A stretch of 27,369 nucleotides of DNA, taken from assembly GCF_002811955.1 (NCBI RefSeq), contig NZ_NPEF01000022.1, positions 1 to 27,369 on the forward strand, read 5' to 3'. Each line of letters starts with the position of its first letter. Within the stretch, counting starts at the first letter, position 1. Of this stretch, positions 17,567 through 27,369 are shown piece after piece. This DNA is from Leptospira ellisii (GTDB taxonomy: Bacteria; Spirochaetota; Leptospiria; Leptospirales; Leptospiraceae). The notes beneath the pieces are model-generated. The model ran no database searches, was not told where the DNA came from, and was given only the letters and a program-made list of their open reading frames with translations. Made by a program: the position numbers and the translations under genes.

Positions 17567-18379
17567 TTAATACCGGAACGAGTACGACAACTCGAACAGA
17601 CGATTGTGAGAGGTCGTATCCTCCAAAGCGCCGGTGACGCGATACAACCTCGGAATCGCGAGAGCCGCGATAAAAATGCCGCTGTATCTCGCTTCGAATA
17701 CGTTACCGCTCGGACCTTCCTTTAGGAAAAGATTATCCCACATACTTTTTTTATGATTGTTGTTCATCACGAAGTAATACGCCAATCCGCCGACGATCAG
17801 ATCCGCCAAAAAGTAAAACGAGGAACGCAGAAACGCGTCTCCCGAAAGATAAACGGGCGATTTTCTGGAATTATAAAGGACTGAAAATACGGGCGATACG
17901 AGATTCAAACCCTGGGAAATCAGATGCGATTTACGCTCCAACATTTCCCCTTTTTCCTGCGCACGGGAAGGATCCGTAACGGTTCCGATTCCGGTCGCGT
18001 CCCGCTTCATCAACTCTTCCTTAAAATAATTCCGAAACGCCTTTTCCATTCCGGCCTTCGAAGTTTCGATCCTCATGATACTTACGTTTTCTCGTTTGGC
18101 GAATTCGCCGAGATAAACGTTGAAGGAATATCTGGAATACCACGGATTCGTATAATGATATTTGAATCCTTTCGTGTTCTTGCTGAATTTCACCGAACCT
18201 TCCGCGAACTTATTCAAGGCTTCGAAAACCTTCATATTGTTGTCCTCGATGTTTCCCTGTAGTTCGATCACCTCGGAAGCGGAAAGCGAAGCGGCGGAAA
18301 AAAGGAGAATCGAAACGATTCCGAAAACGAGCGGAGTTTTGATCGTGATTCCGGCCCGTATTATCTGGGAAAAATTCAC
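17567..18379 (-). CDS. hypothetical exported protein coupled to a CPBP protease
   Basis: I do not recognise this 270-residue protein. It has a hydrophobic N-terminal segment (about 14-34) ending SLSASE, which looks like a signal peptide. A soluble part rich in Lys and aromatic residues (about 35-150) follows. Then come short hydrophobic segments (FYFLADLIVGGLAYYFV, and IFIAALAIPRLYRV) and a C-terminus LFELSYSFRY ending in aromatic residues, as in some outer-membrane proteins. The start is GTG at 18379 within the stop of the protease gene (GTGA overlap), with a strong Shine-Dalgarno (GGAGGGG) 7 bases upstream, so the two are translationally coupled. The pairing suggests that this protein works with the protease or is handled by it, which is inference. 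Confidence 0.85.
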   Translation of the reverse strand: MNFSQIIRAGITIKTPLVFGIVSILLFSAASLSASEVIELQGNIEDNNMKVFEALNKFAEGSVKFSKNTKGFKYHYTNPWYSRYSFNVYLGEFAKRENVSIMRIETSKAGMEKAFRNYFKEELMKRDATGIGTVTDPSRAQEKGEMLERKSHLISQGLNLVSPVFSVLYNSRKSPVYLSGDAFLRSSFYFLADLIVGGLAYYFVMNNNHKKSMWDNLFLKEGPSGNVFEARYSGIFIAALAIPRLYRVTGALEDTTSHNRLFELSYSFRY

Positions 18380-19287
18380 TGGATTTCCCCTCCTCTTATG
18401 AAAGCGATGAGCAGCATGATGGAATTGTAACTAACGTGGGCCGATATGGAATACCAGATATTCCCCGTCCGCAGATAAAAAAGTCCGAAAAACATTCCCA
18501 CGAAACTCAGAAGAATGGGGACGCTGACCGAGGATTGTCCGCTATAATGCGCCAAGCCGAATACTACGGATGTAAACAACAAACCCGGCAATTCCAAACC
18601 CCGCGCTTGAAATTGTTTCAGACAAAATCCGCGGAAAAAGACCTCTTCCACGATTCCGGTGATCAAACCTACGCTGTATAAGGACCACAACAAAAGGGAA
18701 CGATTTCCCTTTATCTCCCGAAAGAGCGCCTCCTGAAATTCGTTGGGAGTCTGTTTACCGAAAATTTTCGTGAGAAAAAAACCGAACACGATCACGAATA
18801 AAAAAACGAGCGCGCCGAGTCCAGCCCCCATAAACATCGTCCGCAACGAAAACGGATCGCCCAAATTCGTATAGGCGCCCTTAAAGAAGCGGCCCAAAAT
18901 AAAATACGCGGGCAGAATAAAACACAAAGCCCAAACCAAACGATCCACGATCAACAGCCAAGGTTTTTCCCTTACCATCACTTCGATATATCTTTGATAA
19001 ATCTGTTTCGTGTTCGATTGGATTTCCTTCTGGAATTTTTCCGTAGTTTCCTTATAAATTTCCGCGCGGGTTTCCGCGTCGAGATACGGAAAATCGCTCG
19101 GAAGTTCTTTGGAAATCAACACGGTTAAAACGATGGAGGTTGCGATGAGCGGAAGAAGAACGTAGGTCCCTAATATCAGAACCAGGAGCTGCTGAAACGC
19201 GATAAAAACCGGTTCAAACGGGGTCTTTTTCGGATTACCGGAATTTTCTAACGTATCCATCGTGTCGGGAGTCTCGGTTACAAGCAT
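18376..19287 (-). CDS. CPBP (Abi/CAAX) family intramembrane metalloprotease
   Basis: The 303-residue membrane protein has the three CPBP motifs: EEVFFRG (EExxxR, about 215), FGLAHYS (FxxxH, about 248) and a final histidine in YSISAHVSYN (about 285). These residues make up the zinc-type active site of Rce1-like proteases. There are about eight hydrophobic segments. An unusual acidic, charged segment between the first and second (about 60-105, with KELPSDFPYLDAETRAEIYK and a Lys/Glu helix) probably lies outside the membrane. Family members cut prenylated or other membrane proteins or work in bacteriocin immunity; the substrate here is unknown. It overlaps the downstream hypothetical gene by 4 bases and is divergent from the M23 peptidase gene. 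Confidence 0.92.
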   Translation of the reverse strand: MLVTETPDTMDTLENSGNPKKTPFEPVFIAFQQLLVLILGTYVLLPLIATSIVLTVLISKELPSDFPYLDAETRAEIYKETTEKFQKEIQSNTKQIYQRYIEVMVREKPWLLIVDRLVWALCFILPAYFILGRFFKGAYTNLGDPFSLRTMFMGAGLGALVFLFVIVFGFFLTKIFGKQTPNEFQEALFREIKGNRSLLLWSLYSVGLITGIVEEVFFRGFCLKQFQARGLELPGLLFTSVVFGLAHYSGQSSVSVPILLSFVGMFFGLFYLRTGNIWYSISAHVSYNSIMLLIAFIRGGEIQ

Positions 19288-19294
19288 TTCTGTC

Positions 19295-19332
<38 letters not shown>

Positions 19333-19349
19333 CCTACACGTATAAGACC

Positions 19350-20262
<913 letters not shown>

Positions 20263-20270
<8 letters not shown>

Positions 20271-21345
20271 GAAATTTCTTCTTTTTCTCGCGGTTCTAGT
20301 TTCCGTCTGTTCCGTATTTTTCGGAATCGTTTTCATCCGATCCGTAGGCGTATCCACCGAAATGTATCTTGCGGATTCGCCGTTCGAATTGGGGAAGAAC
20401 AATCACCTTCTGGAAGCCGAATGGACCCACAAGGAAATCCTGGACCGTCCCTACGGAATCGCGATCGACTCGGCGGGTTCGATTTATACCGGCACCGCGG
20501 ATCGCAGAATCGTCCGCATCCGGACGAACGAAAAAACCGAAACCTTTGCGTTGTTAGACGGAAGACCTCTGGGGTTGACCTTCGATCAAGCCGGAAATCT
20601 TTTCGTTTGTGTGGAGGAAACGGGAATCGTCAAAATCGACAAAAACGGAAACGTACAAACGGTTCTTTCCCGACTTCCCGACGGGACGCCGCTTCGTTTT
20701 CCGCACGGAATCGCCGTAGCGCGCGACGGAAGGATTTTTTTCACCGTTTCCAGCGTTAAACATTCCTGGGAAAATTCCTTTTTGGAGGAATTGTCCGCCA
20801 AACCGGACGGAATGATTTTGATCGCGGATCGCGATTTTAGTAAATTAGAAATTCTGAATGAAGAATTGTTTTATCCCGCCGGAATCGCCTTGTCCGGCGA
20901 CGAGCGTTTTTTACTCGTTTCCGAACCGTTCCGTCATAGGATCTCGTCCGTTCCGTTGACGGGAAATAAACGCGGGATCGAAAAATTTTTTCTTACGAAT
21001 ATCCCCGGAATCCCCGCGCTGATCTCGCATAACTCGGGCGTTTTTTGGATCGGAATTCCGTATTATAGAAACGAAATATTAGATCGCATCCAGGAATATC
21101 CCGAGATCAAAAATTTAATGAGCGGTTTACCGCCGTTTTTTTCCGTTAAAAACGCTCCGAGAGGATTGGCGATCGCTACGAACGACTTCGGCGACGTAGC
21201 AGCCAATTATCAGGATTTTACCGGTTCTTCGATTTCGGGAATTACCGCGGTCATGGAACACGCGGGGAATATTTTCCTGGTCTCTTCGACCTCGGGAAAA
21301 ATCGCGAAGATGAAACCCGTTGTCGAAGAAATCAGATTTTTCTAA
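20263..21345 (+). CDS. membrane-anchored six-bladed beta-propeller, strictosidine synthase/APMAP-like
   Basis: The 360-residue protein has one N-terminal hydrophobic segment (about 4-25) that anchors or exports it. The rest has repeated propeller-blade motifs: PYGIAIDSAGSIYTG, PLGLTFDQAGNLFV, FPHGIAVARDGRIFF, YPAGIALSGDERFLLVSEP and GVFWIGIPYYRN. The run SEPFRHRISSVPLTGNKRG and the later PPFFSVKNAPRGLAI match what I recall of the strictosidine synthase-like family that includes APMAP, a membrane-bound arylesterase. SMP-30/gluconolactonase enzymes share the fold and are the alternative. Enzyme activity is not shown. The start overlaps the M23 gene by 8 bases. The stop is 5 bases from the cysI stop on the other strand. 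Confidence 0.87.
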
Positions 21346-21350
21346 TATTC

Positions 21351-23033
21351 TTAAAAGGAACCGATCGCTTGTCTGAACTTGTCGAGAGGAAAGCGGTTGA
21401 CGTAATCCCCGAATTTTTCTCCTGGATTTCCCTCTTCTTTCCAAAGAACGAACACTTTTTCCAATTGGGCGGGAATGTCGGCGAGGGTCACCTTTTTCGC
21501 CACGTAATCGCCCACTTTCGTTCCCGCTGCGTCCGCTCCGAAAAACAGGGAATATTTTCCTCCGGCTTGTTGTCCTACGATACCGACTTCCGCTGAATAA
21601 GGACGGGCACAACCGTTCGGACAACCGGTCATACGAACAACCGGCGCGCGATCGCTCAACCCTAACTTATCCAGAATCTTTTGGATTCCGTTGAGAACCT
21701 CCGGAAAGGAGCGTTCCGATTCGGTCAAGGCGAGCGCGCAAGTAGGAAGCGCGGGACAAGCCAAGGCGCGATCGAACAAAGGAAAGGGACTTTTAGAATC
21801 TACATTCAATTCTTCTAATCTTCTTTCGATCTTGGAGCGATCCTCCTTTTTGATTCCCATAAGGATCAAGTCCTGATCGGCGCTGATCTGAACGTCCAAT
21901 TTATATCCGCCGATGATTTCCTTCAACGCGGACTTCAACGGTTTACCGGGAACGTCCTTGATACGACCGGCGAGCGTATGAAATCCGAGAGCCAGAGTTC
22001 CGTCTTCCCTTTCGGACCAACCGAGATAGGAAGGAATCTCCCAAGCGGGAAGTTGTTTATCCGCGTCGAATTTGGTTTTGGAACGGGCTTCCACTTCCGT
22101 ACGGAACCATTCCACACCCTTATCCGCGAGAACGTATTTCAAACGCGCGTGTTTGCGATTGGTTCTGTCCCCGAAATCGCGGTGCGCGGTAACGATAGCT
22201 TCCGCAACGGAAATCAATCGCGCTTCCGGAACCCATCCTAATAAACTCGCCGCTCTTGCGAACGTCTCCGGTTTGTTATGGGTCATTCCGAAACCGCCCC
22301 CCGCAAAAACGAAATAACCGTCGATTTGTCCCGAGGAATTCAACGTCGCCGCAAAACCCATATCGTTCGCGTAAAGATCCACGGTGTTGTTTCCGGCGAG
22401 CGTCACGGCGATTTTGAATTTGCGGGGAAGATAGGTTTTGCCGTAGATCGGATCGTCCTGATCCTTATTCACTTGTTTGTCTCCGAGCCATACTTCCGCG
22501 TAGGCGTTCGTCTTATACTTGAAATGATCGGATAAAAGCTGAGCGACTCCGTCCAAAAGGGAAAGATCCTTTCTTCCGAGCGGGTTCACCGCCTGAGTTA
22601 CGTTACGCACAACGTCCCCGCAGGCCCCCATACTGGAAAGGTTGATCCGATCGATCTCCCGCATAACGTCCCTTAGATGAAAAATACGCAGCGTGTGAAG
22701 TTGGACGGATTGTCTCGTCGTCAATCGGATCGCTCCCCCTCCGAACTTATCCCCTAAGGCGTCCCAAACAAGATACTGCTCGGCGGTAAGTCTTCCTCCC
22801 GGAATCCTTCCTCGAATCATAAAACTGGTCGGAGCTTCGATATCGTTTCCGTTTTCGTCCTTTTTACGGTCCCGATCTTTTTGCTGGTAGAGTCCGTGGA
22901 ACTTCAGAAGTTGTTTTTCCTCTTCCTCGTACGAATCGATATTCTGATCCAAACCTTCCGCGATCTTTCCTCTCAGATTATTCGAGTTCAGTTTGATTTC
23001 TTCCACGGGGGACAGTTCTTTAGTTTCTGACAT
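21351..23033 (-). CDS. cysI: sulfite reductase hemoprotein (siroheme/4Fe-4S), CysI-type
   Basis: CysI reduces sulfite to sulfide with six electrons. The 560-residue length and the N-terminal SPVEEIKLNSNNLRGKIAEG fit the NADPH-sulfite reductase hemoprotein family. Key features are SFMIRGRIPGGRLTAEQYL, IRLTTRQSVQLHTL (siroheme contact arginines), and the cluster cysteines in CPALPTCALA (C-x5-C) and TGCPNGCARPY (C-x3-C). The flavoprotein partner CysJ is not in the window, so it must be elsewhere or another electron donor is used. It is the last gene of the minus-strand sulfate operon, 38 bases after the siroheme gene, with AAGG 8 bases before the ATG. Nitrite reductases of this fold are the alternative, but the cys neighbours settle the role. 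Confidence 0.95.
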   Translation of the reverse strand: MSETKELSPVEEIKLNSNNLRGKIAEGLDQNIDSYEEEEKQLLKFHGLYQQKDRDRKKDENGNDIEAPTSFMIRGRIPGGRLTAEQYLVWDALGDKFGGGAIRLTTRQSVQLHTLRIFHLRDVMREIDRINLSSMGACGDVVRNVTQAVNPLGRKDLSLLDGVAQLLSDHFKYKTNAYAEVWLGDKQVNKDQDDPIYGKTYLPRKFKIAVTLAGNNTVDLYANDMGFAATLNSSGQIDGYFVFAGGGFGMTHNKPETFARAASLLGWVPEARLISVAEAIVTAHRDFGDRTNRKHARLKYVLADKGVEWFRTEVEARSKTKFDADKQLPAWEIPSYLGWSEREDGTLALGFHTLAGRIKDVPGKPLKSALKEIIGGYKLDVQISADQDLILMGIKKEDRSKIERRLEELNVDSKSPFPLFDRALACPALPTCALALTESERSFPEVLNGIQKILDKLGLSDRAPVVRMTGCPNGCARPYSAEVGIVGQQAGGKYSLFFGADAAGTKVGDYVAKKVTLADIPAQLEKVFVLWKEEGNPGEKFGDYVNRFPLDKFRQAIGSF

Positions 23034-23071
23034 GACTTAGCCTTTTTCCTTTTTGGGAGTTTATAATTTCG

Positions 23072-23676
23072 TTATATCGTTCTCTGCCCCGAAAGAAGTT
23101 TGAAATATTCTTCCTTTAGGGAAAGAATCAGATCCTTCAGGGCTTTTTTTCTTTTTTCCGCGTCGGGAAGAATCGATTTCAATTCTTTTCTGAATTCGAT
23201 CAGATCGCGGAATTCGGCTTCGTGTTCCTCGGGGATCAATTCGTCTAACGTTGATTTGACGATCCCGGACAAACCGGCGAAACTTCCTTCCGTAGAAACC
23301 GCGACCCGGATCGGTCCGCGATCGAACACCGCCGCGGAATAAAAATCGCAATTGGAAGGATTGTCCGCGCAGTTGATCCAAATTTTCCAGGAATGCGCGT
23401 AATCGCTGAGTCTCCGATTCAACTCGGAGTCGTTCGTCGCCGAAAAAACCAAAGCTCTTCCCTGCAGATCCGAAAATTCCACCGCGCGGTATTCGATCTT
23501 GATCTCGGGGTGGACGTTCAGAATGGAACGTACCTCCGAACACGCGTCGAGAGTTATCACGGAAACCTTCGCGCCGCAGTCGATGAGATGCGGAAGTTTC
23601 TCCAAAGCGACCTTGCCGCCTCCGATCAAAAGAACATTCTTATTTTCTAAATTAAGAAACGCGGGATATTTGCGGC

Positions 23677-23680
<4 letters not shown>
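23072..23680 (-). CDS. precorrin-2 dehydrogenase (Met8p/CysG N-terminal type), siroheme synthesis
   Basis: This 202-residue protein matches the N-terminal half of CysG or Met8p, which oxidises precorrin-2 to sirohydrochlorin with NAD and may also insert iron. The NAD site is NVLLIGGGKVALEK (about 14-27). SATNDSELNRRL, then INCADNPSNCDFYSA and DRGPIRVAVSTEG follow as in the family. The Asp in ADNP corresponds to the catalytic Asp of CysG (VDAP there). The usual GxSPxLA motif is altered (GSFAGLSG). The protein is shorter than Met8p and lacks the C-terminal SUMT half, which is a separate gene just upstream, overlapping by 4 bases (ATGA). Whether it also chelates iron cannot be told from sequence. 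Confidence 0.9.
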
Positions 23681-24492
<812 letters not shown>

Positions 24493-24495
24493 CGA

Positions 24496-26659
<2,164 letters not shown>

Positions 26660-26663
<4 letters not shown>

Positions 26664-27346
26664 ATCGCTCTTTTCGGACCGGATTTTTGGCGGACGAGTT
26701 TACCGTCCACGACGTGTAGTCCGCATTCTTGATTGTCCGCTTCCCACCACCATCTTCCGGCGCGGATATCTTCGTCGGGTCGAACGGCCCTCGTACAAGG
26801 AGCACAGCCGATGGAGGGAAAACCTTTCTTATGCAGAACGTTCACGGGAATCCGATACGTATCGATGTAGTCTTGGGTTTTTTCCAAACTCCAATCCAAA
26901 ATCGGATGATATTTCAAAATGTTTCGGGAAGAATCCGATTCCACCTTTGCGAGGGAATGTCTGGACTCGGATTGTTCCGCACGAATTCCCGTGACCCAAA
27001 GTTTCGTTCCGATCAATGCACGATTGAGAGGTTCCACTTTGCGGATATGACAACATTCTTTTCGATTTTCGACCGATTCGTAAAAGCTGTCCGGTCCTTT
27101 GACGTTGATCAAATCTTGTACCGAGACCGTGTCGGGAAAAAACGTTTCGATTTTTTTACCGTAACTCGCGTTGGTCAGACGATGTAGGTCGTATGTCTCG
27201 TTAAAAAGCCGTCCCGTATCCAAAGTAAAAACGCGAATCTTGAGGTTGCGGGAAAAAATTACGTGAGTGATCACTTGATCTTCCAATCCGAGACTGGGAA
27301 AAAAACGCGCGGGCAGTGCCGAAGAATCTCTGGCGTTAAACGACAT
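26660..27346 (-). CDS. cysH: adenylylsulfate (APS) reductase, [4Fe-4S] type
   Basis: CysH reduces APS (or PAPS) to sulfite with thioredoxin. The paired cysteines in KECCHIRKVEPL and in IGCAPCTRAV form the CC/CxxC set that binds the [4Fe-4S] cluster in APS-specific reductases. ECGLH at about 210 holds the catalytic cysteine. WVTGIRAEQSESR is also conserved. No APS kinase gene is present, so the APS route is likely. At 228 residues it is shorter than most homologues: the SLGLEDQV motif, usually near residue 40, is here near residue 18. An in-frame TGA lies 18 bases before the ATG, so it cannot be extended. The ATG overlaps the stop of another frame (TAATG) running in from the edge, so a preceding gene or a frameshift is possible. 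It is the first gene of the visible operon. Confidence 0.92.
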
Positions 27347-27369
27347 TAGAAATCCGGAAATTCAAAGTG

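Overview
The window most likely comes from a spirochaete of the genus Leptospira or a close relative, of moderate GC content. The lipoprotein signals are of the relaxed spirochaetal type (Leu-Ala-Asn-Cys and Leu-Ala-Phe-Cys), each followed by an acidic linker and a short leucine-rich stretch. TTG start codons are common, and the gene set (FadL porin, M23/LysM peptidase, CPBP protease, B12 and cysteine genes) fits. The genus is an inference; there is no rRNA gene in the window. I see no tRNA, rRNA, insertion sequence, integrase, CRISPR array or phage gene. The window looks like ordinary chromosome, densely packed, with one gene-free stretch over 300 bases (2367-2823), which holds a cobalamin riboswitch leader.

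Region 1 (1-2366, minus strand): an unrecognised exported or membrane-anchored protein and an FAD-dependent amine oxidase. Region 2 (2367-7310, plus strand): a cobalamin riboswitch followed by two lipoproteins, a DUF6580-like membrane protein, and cobT, cobS and cobC. The last three start with TTG and overlap their neighbours. This looks like a B12-repressed unit that combines envelope uptake or capture with the lower-ligand end of cobalamin assembly. It is the most interesting part of the window.

Region 3 (7438-12316): a secreted von Willebrand A-domain protein converges, with 3 bases between stops, on two tandem DUF4139-family proteins. Region 4 (12414-19287, minus strand): a membrane protein strongly resembling alkylglycerol monooxygenase, a FadL-type outer-membrane porin, a CLC chloride channel/transporter with CBS domains, a small exported membrane protein and a CPBP intramembrane protease. 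Region 5 (19350-21345, plus strand): an M23/LysM peptidoglycan peptidase overlapping a membrane-anchored strictosidine-synthase/APMAP-like beta-propeller.

Region 6 (21351-27346, minus strand): a compact sulfate assimilation operon in the order cysH, cysD, cysN, SUMT (cobA), precorrin-2 dehydrogenase and cysI. CysND makes APS from sulfate. CysH has the paired-cysteine signature of iron-sulfur APS reductases, so APS kinase is not needed and none is present. CysI reduces sulfite to sulfide, and the two tetrapyrrole enzymes supply its siroheme. SUMT makes precorrin-2, which is also the branch point to cobalamin, so regions 2 and 6 are metabolically linked.
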